A stretch of 64,000 nucleotides of DNA from Agrobacterium cucumeris (GTDB taxonomy: Bacteria > Pseudomonadota > Alphaproteobacteria > Rhizobiales > Rhizobiaceae), in contig NZ_CP080387.1 in assembly GCF_030036535.1 (NCBI RefSeq), positions 744,001 through 808,000 of the forward strand, in the 5' to 3' direction. Shown here piece after piece: positions 7,096-15,440 of the stretch. Under the pieces are notes generated by a model. The model was not told the DNA's origin and searched no databases. It saw only the letters and a program-made list of their open reading frames with translations. Positions within the stretch are counted from its first letter, which is position 1. Each line of letters begins with the position of its first letter. The translations under genes and the position numbers were made by a program.

Positions 7096-8340
7096 TCAGG
7101 CCGCCTTTTCGCGCCGCTCGACGGTGACGGAAATGAGGAAAACGCCGAGCCCGAGCAGCGACAGAACTGCGCCGACATAACCTGTCGAGGCATAGCCATA
7201 ACCCATGGCGATGACCAGCCCGCCGAGCCAGGCGCCAAGCGCATTGGCGATGTTGAAGGCGGAGTGGTTGGAGGCGGCGGCCAGCGTCTGGGCATCCTGC
7301 GCCACATCCATCAGCCGCGTCTGCACGGCAGGACACGCGGCAAAACCGCAGCCGATCAGGAAGACGCAGAGGCACAACATGAACGGTTCATGCGCCGTCA
7401 TGCCGAACACGACCATGACCAGCACGTTGAAGGCGAGCATGCCGCCAATCGTGCCGTTGAGCGAGATATCCGCCAGCCGCGAGCCGACCACATTGCCGAC
7501 ATTCATGCCGATGCCAAATAGCGCCAGCACCATGGAGACGGTGGAAACCGGCATCATCGCCACATCAGTGGTGGTCTTGGCGATATAGCTGAACACCGAG
7601 AACATGCCGCCGAAACCGACAGACGCGATGGCAAGCGTAAGCCACACCTGCACGCGGCGAAAAGCGCCGAGTTCGCGCCAGACGCTTGCACCTTCCTCCA
7701 CCCGGTCACGCGGCTGGAACAGCCAGAGCAGGGCGACGGTCAGAAGTGCTATGCCGCCGACCAGCATGAAGGCGGCGCGCCAGGACAGCAGCTGGCCGAA
7801 AAAGGTGGCAAGCGGTGTGCCGAGCAGCGTGGCGACGGTGAGGCCGAGCATGACGCGGCCGACGGCGCGGGCGCGTTTATGGATCGGCGCCATCGAGGCC
7901 GCCACCAGCGCGGCGACGCCGAAATAGGCGCCATGCGGCAGGCCGGTGATGAAGCGCAGTACGGTGAAGCTCAGAAAGTCAGGTGCGACGGCGCTCAAGA
8001 TATTGCCGGCTGCAAAAAGCCCCATCAGGCCGAGGAGCAAAGCGCGCCGTGTCATGCGCGCGGCAAGGATGGCGATGATCGGCGCGCCGATGACAACGCC
8101 GAGCGCATAGGCCGTGATAACATAACCCGCCTGCGGCACCGTCACGCCATAGGTCGTGGCGACGTCAGGCAACAGGCCCATGATGGCGAATTCGCCGGTG
8201 CCGATGCCGAAGCCGCCGGCGGCCAGCGCCAGCTCGATAAGCGCGATGGCAAGCGGCGAGAGCGCCACGGCCGGAGTGTCCGTGTAAACGGTTTCATTCC
8301 CCGCTGCGGGACGGGCTTCGGAAATTTTCGACTGGCTCAT
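7096..8340 (-). CDS. MFS transporter, AraJ/YdhP-like efflux permease
   Basis: A 414-residue 12-helix major facilitator. The first helix region reads GFGIGTGEFAIMGLLPDVA, typical of the arabinose-efflux/drug-efflux (DHA1) branch. Helices 2-3 carry ILAARMTRRALLLGLMGLF and the next segment FITGLPHGAYFG, and a hydrophilic central loop follows (QPRDRVEEGASVWREL). The ATG at 8340 is chosen over 8382 because the extension is proline-rich and unlike the family. Substrate unknown. No regulator is adjacent. It ends about 105 bp before the mgtE leader in the same direction. Confidence 0.85.
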   Translation of the reverse strand: MSQSKISEARPAAGNETVYTDTPAVALSPLAIALIELALAAGGFGIGTGEFAIMGLLPDVATTYGVTVPQAGYVITAYALGVVIGAPIIAILAARMTRRALLLGLMGLFAAGNILSAVAPDFLSFTVLRFITGLPHGAYFGVAALVAASMAPIHKRARAVGRVMLGLTVATLLGTPLATFFGQLLSWRAAFMLVGGIALLTVALLWLFQPRDRVEEGASVWRELGAFRRVQVWLTLAIASVGFGGMFSVFSYIAKTTTDVAMMPVSTVSMVLALFGIGMNVGNVVGSRLADISLNGTIGGMLAFNVLVMVVFGMTAHEPFMLCLCVFLIGCGFAACPAVQTRLMDVAQDAQTLAAASNHSAFNIANALGAWLGGLVIAMGYGYASTGYVGAVLSLLGLGVFLISVTVERREKAA

Positions 8341-8577
8341 GATGACCTGAGAAGGGGGAGGACCCCACAGAAAAAAGGGCAAGACCGTATGGGAGCGGTC
8401 TGCCCTGACTGGAGATGCGCGGTCATGAAAATGACCTTAAGTGATCCCTAACATGAAATGATGCGTTGCGGTAGAGCGATTCTCGGTAAAAGAGCATCTT
8501 CACGCGATGGTGTTCGGAACTCTATATGAAGCCAGGCATTTACGCGCGGCTGCGAACGTTACGGGACCGGGTTGGAC

Positions 8578-9486
8578 ATGAAGCTCATTGCAATTTTCAA
8601 TCGTGATGGCGGCACCTTTCGCACCACCGATATGGACGCCTATTGCGACCACGCCCGTGCGGTCTTTTCCCGGGCGGGGCACCAGATCGAATGCCGTCTG
8701 GTTTCCGGAAAGGACATTGTCGAGGAAATGCAACGCGCTGCCGATGAGCCTGATATTGAAGGCATCATTGCCGGTGGTGGCGATGGCACCATTTCGGCCG
8801 CCGCCGGCATCGCCTGGAAACAGGGCATTGCGCTCGGCATCGTGCCGGCCGGCACCATGAACCTGTTTGCCCGCTCGCTGAAACTGCCGCTCGACATTCG
8901 CCTGGTGCTGGAAACGCTGGCAAATGGCGAGATCGCCAGCGTGGATATAGCCAGCGCCAACGGCCGGCTTTTCGTTCACCAGTTTTCCGCCGGCCTGCAT
9001 TCGCGCATGGTGCGTTATCGCAACAACCTCGCTTTCGCCTCCCGCCTCGGCAAGATCAAGGCAAGCATCCGCGCGGCCATCAGCGTCATCCTCAATCCGC
9101 CGGTCTTCGAGGTGGAATATACCGTCAATGGCGAAACCCAGCACCGCAAGGTCTCGGCCATTTCCGTCTCCAACAATGAATTCGGCCAGAACTCGCTGCT
9201 GGTGGCGGATAATGTATCCGGCGGTCATCTCGGTTTTTACCTCACCGATCCGCTGCGCCCTTCCGGTGTCGCAAGGCTTGCCTTCGACATTCTGCGCGGC
9301 AGGCTGAAGGAAAACGCCGCCGTGACAGCCATGACGGTGACGGATGTGGAACTGCATTTTCCGAAGAAACGCCACGATGTGCGCTGCGTCATCGATGGCG
9401 AATTGCTGCCGATGGAGCGGGATGTGGCGCTGGAGGTGCATGCCGGCGAGTTGAAGGTGCTGGTGGGGCGGGCGTTTTTCGCATAG
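8578..9486 (+). CDS. Diacylglycerol/sphingosine-type lipid kinase (YegS/DagK catalytic domain)
   Basis: A 302-residue protein with the DAGK catalytic signature: GIIAGGGDGTISAAAG (about residue 65) followed by GIVPAGTMNLFARSL, the nucleotide-binding GGGDGT and the Asn-containing GTxNxxA motif. It would phosphorylate a diacylglycerol-like or ceramide-like lipid at the inner membrane. The ATG at 8578 starts MKLIAIFNRDGG, the usual beta-strand beginning. Upstream TTG 8572 is less likely, and no strong Shine-Dalgarno is visible. The gene is monocistronic. The natural substrate cannot be told from sequence. Confidence 0.87.
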   Translation: MKLIAIFNRDGGTFRTTDMDAYCDHARAVFSRAGHQIECRLVSGKDIVEEMQRAADEPDIEGIIAGGGDGTISAAAGIAWKQGIALGIVPAGTMNLFARSLKLPLDIRLVLETLANGEIASVDIASANGRLFVHQFSAGLHSRMVRYRNNLAFASRLGKIKASIRAAISVILNPPVFEVEYTVNGETQHRKVSAISVSNNEFGQNSLLVADNVSGGHLGFYLTDPLRPSGVARLAFDILRGRLKENAAVTAMTVTDVELHFPKKRHDVRCVIDGELLPMERDVALEVHAGELKVLVGRAFFA

Positions 9487-9520
9487 CGCGAACGGAGTAC
9501 GTTGGATTGGGTGATCGCCG

Positions 9521-9652
9521 CTTGTTTCTTCTCCCCGAGGGGGAGAAGTCCGCGGCAGCGGGACGAGGGGGCGAACTCTCCGTCTCTCGCTGGCGTCGCC
9601 CCCTCATCCGACCCTTCGGGCCACCTTCTCCCCGGCGGGGAGAAGAAACAAG
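9521..9652. repeat. Family B mosaic repeat (RIME-like)
   Basis: Outer inverted arms are CTTGTTTCTTCTCCCC and GGGGAGAAGAAACAAG. Inside are GGGGGAGAAGTCCGCGGCAGC and CCCTCATCCGACCCTTCGGG blocks, giving two sub-hairpins. It resembles Rhizobium-specific intergenic mosaic elements, a comparison made from memory. It occupies the gap after the lipid kinase. Confidence 0.8.
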
Positions 9653-9743
9653 GGGCGATATCCTGCCCCTTCATTACTGTCCCAAGAACGCCAGCGTCGC
9701 CAAATCGAATCCGCTTCACCATGTTAGAAATGAGCGAATGCCG

Positions 9744-9873
9744 CTTGTTTCTTCTCCCCGAGGGGGAGAAGTCCGCGGCAGCGGGATGAGGGGGCGAGCT
9801 CTCCGAATTCCGGCAACCTCGCCCCCTCATCCGACCCTTCGGACCACTTTCTCCCCCTCGGGGAGAAGAAACC
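9744..9873. repeat. Family B mosaic repeat (second tandem copy)
   Basis: Same arms and internal blocks as the copy at 9521 but with a different central filler, ending ...CCCCCTCGGGGAGAAGAAAC. The two copies are about 90 bp apart in a 513-bp gap (9487-9999) that otherwise shows no gene. Confidence 0.8.
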
Positions 9874-9999
9874 CGGCCGCCTCCGTTCGTCCAGGCCGCC
9901 CCCTGAAAATCACCAGCCTTGCCAAATCAAAGCCGCCCGGCCATGTTCGGCGGGCGCGGTGGCGTGAGCGCCGTCGCCTTTATGGGAGTGCGATCTGTC

Positions 10000-11373
10000 A
10001 TGAATGAAGTCTCCAAGCCGATGTCCAACCTTGCCGCCATCGATGCCGCCCATCACCTCCATCCCTTTTCCGATATGGGCAAACTGAATGCCGCCGGCAC
10101 CCGCATCATCGAACGGGCCGAAGGGGTGTTCATCTATGACAGTACCGGCAAGAAATACCTCGACGCCTTTGCCGGCCTCTGGTGTGTGAATATTGGCTAT
10201 GGACGCCGCGAAATCGCTGATGTCGTTCAGAGGCAGATGAACGAACTGCCCTATTACAACGCTTTTTTCGGAACGACCACGCCGCCCGCGACACTTCTGG
10301 CGCAGAAGATCGCCTCGCGCGCCGGGCCTGGCATGAACCATGTGTTCTTCACCAATTCCGGTTCGGAAGCCACCGACACCTGGTTCCGCATGGCGCGGGT
10401 CTACTGGAAGGCGCTTGGCCATCCGACGAAGACGAAGGTCATTGCCCGCCGCAACGGCTATCACGGCTCGACGGTTGCCGGCGCCTCGCTCGGCGGCATG
10501 AAATGGATGCACGAGCAGGGCAACCTGCCGATCGAAGGCGTTGCCCATATCGGCCAGCCCTATTGGTATGCCGAAGGCGGCGATCTTTCGCCCGCCGAAT
10601 TTGGCCTGAAAGTGGCCCGCGAACTGGATGCGAAGATCGATGAACTCGGCGAGGAAAACGTCGCCGCTTTCGTCGCTGAACCCATTCAGGGGGCAGGCGG
10701 CGTCATCGTGCCGCCGGAAACCTATTGGCCGGAAATCGCCCGCATCTGCAAGGCGCGCAATATCCTGCTCGTATCGGATGAGGTGATCTGCGGTTTCGGC
10801 CGTCTCGGCTCATGGTTCGGTTACCAGCATTTCGGCGTGGAGCCGGATTTCGCCCCCGTCGCCAAGGGCCTTTCATCCGGTTATCTGCCGATCGGCGGCG
10901 TCATCGTTTCCGACCGGGTGGCGGAAGTGATGTTGTCGGAAGTCGGCGACTTCAACCACGGCTTTACCTATTCCGGCCACCCCGTCTGTGCCGCCGCCGC
11001 GCTGGAAAACCTTCGCATCATCGAGAATGAGGGTCTGGTGGAGCGGGTGCGCGACGATATCGGTCCGTATTTCTCCAAAGGCTGGAAAAGTCTTGATGAT
11101 CACGAATTGGTGGGCGAGGCCGTGAATGTCGGCCTGATGGGCGGCCTGCAGATAACGGCCGACAAGGCAATCCGCAGACGTTTCGCCAAGCCCGATGATA
11201 TCGGTACCGCCGTGCGCAACCATTGCCTGGCAAACGGCCTTGTCATGCGTGCGACTGGCGACCGCATGCTGGCCTCACCGGCGCTGACCATCAGTCGCTC
11301 GGAAGTGGATGAGATCATAGAAACGTTGCGCAAGGGGCTCGATCATCTGCGCGATACGCGAGAGCATTTCTAG
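10000..11373 (+). CDS. Class III pyridoxal-phosphate aminotransferase (omega-amino acid/diamine:pyruvate type)
   Basis: A 457-residue fold-type I enzyme. Recognisable blocks are FFTNSGSEATDTWFRMAR (about residue 115), RRNGYHGSTVAGASLGG (about 155), FVAEPIQGAGGVIVPP (about 225), LLVSDEVICGFGRLGSWFG (about 255, PLP-contacting Asp) and PVAKGLSSGYLPIGG, whose Lys carries PLP. This set is typical of putrescine-, beta-alanine- or taurine-type pyruvate aminotransferases. The ATG at 10000 is chosen over 9919 because the family starts near LHPFSDM and GGGAG lies upstream. Amino donor unknown; no transporter or regulator adjoins it. Confidence 0.88.
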   Translation: MNEVSKPMSNLAAIDAAHHLHPFSDMGKLNAAGTRIIERAEGVFIYDSTGKKYLDAFAGLWCVNIGYGRREIADVVQRQMNELPYYNAFFGTTTPPATLLAQKIASRAGPGMNHVFFTNSGSEATDTWFRMARVYWKALGHPTKTKVIARRNGYHGSTVAGASLGGMKWMHEQGNLPIEGVAHIGQPYWYAEGGDLSPAEFGLKVARELDAKIDELGEENVAAFVAEPIQGAGGVIVPPETYWPEIARICKARNILLVSDEVICGFGRLGSWFGYQHFGVEPDFAPVAKGLSSGYLPIGGVIVSDRVAEVMLSEVGDFNHGFTYSGHPVCAAAALENLRIIENEGLVERVRDDIGPYFSKGWKSLDDHELVGEAVNVGLMGGLQITADKAIRRRFAKPDDIGTAVRNHCLANGLVMRATGDRMLASPALTISRSEVDEIIETLRKGLDHLRDTREHF

Positions 11374-11414
11374 GAAAAGTCGACACCAGTTTTCCGTTAG
11401 AGAATGCGAAAAAA
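11374..11414. repeat. Family C repeat fragment
   Basis: AAAAGTCGACACCAGTTTTCC and GAGAATGCGAAAA form a degenerate copy of the short rhizobial intergenic motif AAAAGTG-N-ACCGGTTTT seen more fully at 29476. It sits immediately after the aminotransferase stop. Confidence 0.45.
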
Positions 11415-11437
11415 GTTTCCAAGGGAGGAATAATCAG

Positions 11438-11908
11438 ATGGCAGGACAGGAACATCATTACGCCGTGCAGGTGAAATGGACCGGCAATCGCGGCAAGGGC
11501 ACATCCGGGTACCGCGATTATGAACGCGACTACACGATTTCCACCGCAGGGAAAGCCGATATCGCCGGCTCCTCGGATCCAGCCTTCCGCGGCGATCCCG
11601 CCCGCTGGAACCCGGAAGACATGCTGGTCGCCTCGCTCTCGGCTTGCCACAAGCTCTGGTACCTGCATTTCTGCTCGGTCAACGGCATCATCGTTGAAGA
11701 CTATGTCGACAACGCCGAAGGCACTCTTGTCATGGAAAAAGACGGCGCGGGGCAATTCAGCGAAGTGGTGCTGAAACCGGTCATCACCATCTCGAAGGGC
11801 GATCCTGCCCGCGCGGATGAGCTGCACCATGATGCGCATGATAAGTGCTTCATCGCCCGGTCGGTGAATTTTCCGGTGCGGGTGGAGGGGACGGTGAAAG
11901 TGGTTTGA
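11438..11908 (+). CDS. OsmC-family peroxiredoxin-like protein
   Basis: A 156-residue OsmC/Ohr-fold protein. The two redox cysteines are in place: LVASLSACHKLWYLHFC (about residue 70) and AHDKCFIARSVNFPV (about residue 138). The family reduces organic hydroperoxides or handles other electrophiles. GGGAGG 9 nt before the ATG supports the start. It follows the aminotransferase by 64 bp across a repeat fragment, so co-transcription is possible but unproven. Sequence alone does not separate OsmC from YhfA-like members. Confidence 0.88.
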   Translation: MAGQEHHYAVQVKWTGNRGKGTSGYRDYERDYTISTAGKADIAGSSDPAFRGDPARWNPEDMLVASLSACHKLWYLHFCSVNGIIVEDYVDNAEGTLVMEKDGAGQFSEVVLKPVITISKGDPARADELHHDAHDKCFIARSVNFPVRVEGTVKVV

Positions 11909-11963
11909 GACGGATGCGGCGCGCGATCTGCGCGAGTGGACCGCGGCGGGCAACTTCACGAGA

Positions 11964-12058
11964 GAATGTCCAGTAAAAGTGCGTAGTTGTTTTGCTGGAC
12001 ATCCGTAAAAATAAAGGGATAGAGCGCTTCCAAAGATCTCGATTTGTCTGAAGCGCTA
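11964..12058. repeat. Family C repeat, extended copy
   Basis: Contains ATGTCCAGTAAAAGTGCG...GTTTTGCTGGACAT, an inverted pair, followed by AGCGCTTC...GAAGCGCT, a second inverted pair with 8-bp arms. It is part of a 376-bp gene-free gap (11909-12284) that also holds a family A copy. Confidence 0.6.
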
Positions 12059-12127
12059 TAGGCTCAGTCATAATTGTTGTTGTCCGCTAAATGCGTTATT
12101 TTGCTGTGATTGTATTGTTTCTTTCTC

Positions 12128-12240
12128 CGTCATTCCGGCCTTGAGCCGGAATCCAGTCAGCCCAAGTCTTTGGGCTGAAAAGACTCTTCTCGCCGCGCGG
12201 ACGCGCGTCGGCTGGATTCCGGCTCAAGGCCGGAATGACG
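12128..12240. repeat. Family A palindromic intergenic repeat
   Basis: Outer arms CGTCATTCCGGCCTTGAGCC and GGCTCAAGGCCGGAATGACG are exact complements. The core holds AGCCCAAGTCTTTGGGCT and CGCGCGGACGCGCG hairpins. It lies immediately downstream of the vapB-like gene, where a toxin gene would normally be. Confidence 0.85.
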
Positions 12241-12284
12241 GAGGTTATGTTCCTTGATGGCAGTGAGAGCATTGAGTGAGTCAA

Positions 12285-12476
12285 CTAGGACTCATCCGTT
12301 CTCCAGCTGTCGCGGATTCCATTGAGATTGCCTTCACGGCCGACGTCTCGAAGTTTCCGGTGTATGCGGATGAATTCTCTCAGAGCCATTTCAACCGCCG
12401 CTTCGGTGTTGGATAGCCCGGTAATTTCCATAATCTCTGCGATCAGTGCATCATCCAGATCGATCGTTACTCGCAT
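12285..12476 (-). CDS. Orphan VapB-type antitoxin-like protein
   Basis: A 63-residue protein that begins MRVTIDLDDALIAEIMEITG and continues LSNTEAAVEMALREFIRIHR. This is the VapB/DUF2191 ribbon-helix-helix antitoxin pattern, with beta-strand residues RVTIDLD and two helices. In a VapBC operon a PIN-domain RNase toxin follows directly, but here the 376 bp downstream contain only repeats and no PIN reading frame. GAGG overlaps an inverted repeat upstream. It is either an antitoxin remnant or a free-standing repressor/anti-toxin. Confidence 0.75.
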   Translation of the reverse strand: MRVTIDLDDALIAEIMEITGLSNTEAAVEMALREFIRIHRKLRDVGREGNLNGIRDSWRTDES

Positions 12477-12483
12477 TGCAATG

Positions 12484-12518
12484 CCTCAAGGTGTCTGGGC
12501 CACATCAGCACCTTGAGG
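12484..12518 (-). promoter_or_regulatory. Inverted repeat before the vapB-like gene, candidate autoregulatory operator
   Basis: CCTCAAGGTG (12484-12493) and CACCTTGAGG (12509-12518) are perfect 10-bp arms with a 15-nt spacer, between the amn stop and the antitoxin start. There is no T-run, so it is unlike a terminator. Ribbon-helix-helix antitoxins bind such repeats at their own promoters. It also overlaps the antitoxin Shine-Dalgarno. Confidence 0.45.
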
Positions 12519-12534
12519 GCGAGGATGTGCAATT

Positions 12535-14040
12535 TTACTGGAACGCCGTCTCGTAAAAGCTTCGAAGCTTGCGCGAATGCAGCGTTTCCGTCGGCATGGC
12601 GGCGAGTTTCTGCACGGCGCGGATGCCGATTTGCAGATGCTGGGCGACCTGCGTGCGGTAAAACTCCGTCGCCATGCCCGGCAGCTTCAATTCGCCATGC
12701 AGCGGCTTGTCGGAGACGCAGAGCAGGGTGCCGTAGGGCACGCGGAAGCGGAAGCCGTTGGCCGCGATGGTGGCCGATTCCATGTCGAGTGCTATGGCGC
12801 GCGACTGCGACAGGCGCTTGACGGGGCCGGCCTGATCGCGAAGTTCCCAGTTGCGGTTGTCGATGGTGGCGACGGTGCCGGTGCGCATGATGCGCTTCAG
12901 CTCGAAGCCCTCGTAACCGGTAACTTCCGCCACAGCGCCTTCCAGCGCCAGCTGCACTTCGGCCAGCGCCGGGATTGGCACCCAGACCGGCAGGTCGTCA
13001 TCAAGCACGTGGTCCTCACGCACATAGGCATGCGCCAGAACATAATCGCCCAGCCGCTGGCTGTTACGCAGGCCGGCGCAATGGCCGACCATCAGCCAGG
13101 CATGCGGGCGCAGTACGGCGATATGGTCGGTAATCGTCTTGGCGTTGGAAGGGCCGACGCCGATATTGACCAGCGTGATGCCGGCATGGCCCTTTTTCTT
13201 CAGGTGATAGGCAGGCATCTGCGGCAGGCGGGCGAGCACGGCGTCCGTTTCCGGCCTGTCGGAACCGGCATTCGTGATGATGTTGCCCGGCTCCACGAAG
13301 GCTGTGTAACCTTCGCCGCCATTCTTCATCATCTGCCGCGCCCATGCGGCGAACTCGTCGATATAGAACTGGTAGTTGGTGAAGAGCACGAAATTCTGGA
13401 AATGGCTGGCGCTGGTCGCCGTATAATGGCTGAGGCGGGCAAGCGAATAATCGATGCGCTGCGCGGTAAAGGGCGCAAGCGGTGCGGGTTCGCCCGGCAC
13501 CTGGTCATATTCGCCATTGGCGATGAGATCATCGGTATTGTTGAGATCGGGCGTATCGAACAGATCGCGCAGCGGCACGTCGGAGAGCGATGATGCGGCC
13601 GCCGCCTCGACATAGGCGCCTTCGCCAAAAGCGAAGTGCAGCGGAATGGGTGTGGCCGATTCCGACACCGTGACCGGAACACCGTGGTTCTTCATCAGAA
13701 GCCCCAGCTGCTCTTTCAGGTAATGGCGGAACAGCTCCGGCCGGGTGATCGTCGTCGTGTAGACGCCGGGCGCGGTGACGTGGCCATAGGAGAGACGCGA
13801 GTCGACATGGCCGAAGGTTGCGGTCTCCAGGCTCACCTGCGGGTAGCAGGCGCGGTAGCGGCCGGCAATCGGCGCGCCTTTGGCAAGGTCGGTGAAGGAA
13901 TTGATCAGGAACGCCGTATTGCGTTCGTAAAGCGCGGTCAAAGCCTCGACTGCTTCTTTCGGGTCCGTGAAGGACTGCGGCGCGAAAGGCTCGGGGCTGA
14001 TGAAGGTGAAGGGCGGAATCGTTCGTTTTGCTATTGTCAT
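12535..14040 (-). CDS. amn: AMP nucleosidase
   Basis: A 501-residue cytoplasmic enzyme hydrolysing AMP to adenine and ribose 5-phosphate in purine salvage; E. coli Amn is 484 residues. The N-terminal regulatory part covers about residues 1-190. The nucleoside-phosphorylase-like catalytic part includes TLVNIGVGPSNAKTITDHIA, MVGHCAGLRNSQRLGDYVLA, HVLDDDLPVWVPIPALAEVQ and ALDMESATIAANGFRFRVP, the last with the catalytic Met-Glu region. It is transcribed towards the vapB-like gene and has no other partner. Assignment rests on the full length and these motifs. Confidence 0.93.
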   Translation of the reverse strand: MTIAKRTIPPFTFISPEPFAPQSFTDPKEAVEALTALYERNTAFLINSFTDLAKGAPIAGRYRACYPQVSLETATFGHVDSRLSYGHVTAPGVYTTTITRPELFRHYLKEQLGLLMKNHGVPVTVSESATPIPLHFAFGEGAYVEAAAASSLSDVPLRDLFDTPDLNNTDDLIANGEYDQVPGEPAPLAPFTAQRIDYSLARLSHYTATSASHFQNFVLFTNYQFYIDEFAAWARQMMKNGGEGYTAFVEPGNIITNAGSDRPETDAVLARLPQMPAYHLKKKGHAGITLVNIGVGPSNAKTITDHIAVLRPHAWLMVGHCAGLRNSQRLGDYVLAHAYVREDHVLDDDLPVWVPIPALAEVQLALEGAVAEVTGYEGFELKRIMRTGTVATIDNRNWELRDQAGPVKRLSQSRAIALDMESATIAANGFRFRVPYGTLLCVSDKPLHGELKLPGMATEFYRTQVAQHLQIGIRAVQKLAAMPTETLHSRKLRSFYETAFQ

Positions 14041-14142
14041 GGCCCATTATAAGAGGGCAATTTCGACAGGCAAGCGACAGAAATACGAAGAAACTGAAAA
14101 GAAACGGAAAAAGCGGCTGGATCGACAAAGCGTGTGCTAGAT

Positions 14143-14316
14143 TCAGCCGAGCGCGCCGCGCTGCAGGCTCATCAGGAGCACAAAACCGGCGCCCTTGGAT
14201 GCCGGGCGGGGATCGGCCTTGTAAACCGCAAGTCCTGCCACCGGGCCGAGAAAGATCGAGGCCATCAGCACCAGCCGCAGGGCAGAGAACAGGCCGTTTG
14301 AAAAAGTGTTGGTCAT
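14143..14316 (-). CDS. Small membrane protein (57 aa), unknown
   Basis: Starts MTNTFSNGLFSALRLVLMAS at ATG 14316, with GAGGA 7 nt upstream. One hydrophobic helix (ALRLVLMASIFLGPVAGLAVY, about residues 11-31) is followed by a short basic tail. It is preceded by a second small gene whose stop is at 14327, only 10 nt before this ATG, so the two form a unit. No family recognised. Base composition matches the neighbours. A real gene is likely because of the ribosome site and the paired arrangement. Confidence 0.6.
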   Translation of the reverse strand: MTNTFSNGLFSALRLVLMASIFLGPVAGLAVYKADPRPASKGAGFVLLMSLQRGALG

Positions 14317-14326
14317 CGGTCGGTCC

Positions 14327-14503
14327 TCAAAGTACGACGGGGCAATTGGCGGCGGGCGCCGGGCTGTGCTGGCAGGCAATTGCCGCGCCGGCATTCACCC
14401 GCTGAAAACTGCGGTTCGGATTAACGACGAGCGAAGCGAAGGACATGGCGAAGATCGCCATGAGAAACGCGAAGATTGCCAACCGGCTGATCAACTTTGC
14501 CAT
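14327..14503 (-). CDS. Small membrane or secreted protein (58 aa), unknown
   Basis: The ATG at 14503 is favoured over 14509 because AAGGGG then has proper spacing. The protein begins MAKLISRLAIFAFLMAIFAM, a clear transmembrane or signal segment, then a soluble tail with NPNRSFQRVNAGAAIACQHS and a Cys pair (IACQHS, NCPVV). It lies just upstream of the 57-residue gene and is probably co-transcribed with it. The function is unknown; the paired Cys suggest a periplasmic disulfide (inference). Confidence 0.6.
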   Translation of the reverse strand: MAKLISRLAIFAFLMAIFAMSFASLVVNPNRSFQRVNAGAAIACQHSPAPAANCPVVL

Positions 14504-14668
14504 GTCCATTCCCCTTTATTGGAGTTGATGGACAGAGTTTTGCCATACTCGGACTGAACGGACCCTGAGACCCCGGTTCATATGGTGTTCAGGGATGTTA
14601 ACGGGTGGTGACAGGACAGATTGATGCCGCAATGGCCTCGCTGGAGACCTCGGTCACCCGTCTTTTGA

Positions 14669-15265
14669 TCACGCGGAAGAGGCGGTCACGCGCGCGGCAA
14701 GATCGGCCATGAGGGTTTCGAGTGCTTGCGGTTTCGTCACATCGACGACCGGCACGTTATGTTGCTGCGCCGAGGCCAGCATCTCGGTATTCTCCCGCAG
14801 CGATCGCTCGATGAAGGCGTCCATGATCCGCCGCTGGCTGGCCGTTGCATCATCGTATCGGGCGTGAGAGTGCATCCTCTCGAGAAGGAAATCATTCCCG
14901 GCATGCAGAAAGACACCGGCGATCGCGCTGCCGAGGAGGGGTGATATAAGTTCCGGGCGCAGCGCCGCACCCTCGAAGATCACGGGATTGCCGGTATTGC
15001 AGCTGTTGTCGATCCGCGAGCGGATCAGCGGCCAGATGTTCTGGTGATGAATCTTCAGAAACCAGTGGATCGTGTCTGCCGAAAGCTGCGTGTAATATTC
15101 CTCCACCGGTGCCGGTATGCCCGGCCAGGGCCTGCCGGGGTGGCGGGCGAGGCTGTCGGTCGATATCGCCTCACAGCTGAGCCGTTCGCTCAAAAGACCG
15201 GCAAGGGTGCTTTTGCCCACATGCGAGGTGCCGGCAATCAGGATCGTCGAAAGGGGGAGGGGCAT
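14669..15265 (-). CDS. P-loop nucleotide kinase (2-phosphoglycerate-kinase / AAA_33-like)
   Basis: A 198-residue protein with Walker A at the N terminus: ILIAGTSHVGKSTLAGLLSE (about residues 8-27). It then has EAISTDSLARHPGRPWPG, as in small-molecule kinases, and NPVIFEGAALRPELI, a Walker-B-like strand. The ATG at 15265 places the P-loop at the usual distance, whereas the ORF start at 15310 adds unlikely residues. Substrate unknown; zeta-toxin-like and adenylylsulfate-kinase-like folds are alternatives. No toxin-antitoxin partner is adjacent. Confidence 0.75.
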   Translation of the reverse strand: MPLPLSTILIAGTSHVGKSTLAGLLSERLSCEAISTDSLARHPGRPWPGIPAPVEEYYTQLSADTIHWFLKIHHQNIWPLIRSRIDNSCNTGNPVIFEGAALRPELISPLLGSAIAGVFLHAGNDFLLERMHSHARYDDATASQRRIMDAFIERSLRENTEMLASAQQHNVPVVDVTKPQALETLMADLAARVTASSA

Positions 15266-15440
15266 GCGTGGCTCTCGTTGGGGTGCGGCTGGGTGGCCAC
15301 GATACATCAACGTTCAGGGATGTTCCACGCGGCATCCGTTTGTGGCTCTGGGTGCAAAAAATTTCCCAGTGCCGCGCTGGCTGGTCAGGCCGCGCCTGCT
15401 GGCTGGCGGGCAGCCGAAAGTCCACCCGCCGCCTATTCAG

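Noticed and set aside
11909..12284. Missing VapC toxin gene downstream of the antitoxin
   Set aside because: No reading frame with PIN acidic residues exists there on either strand; only repeats.
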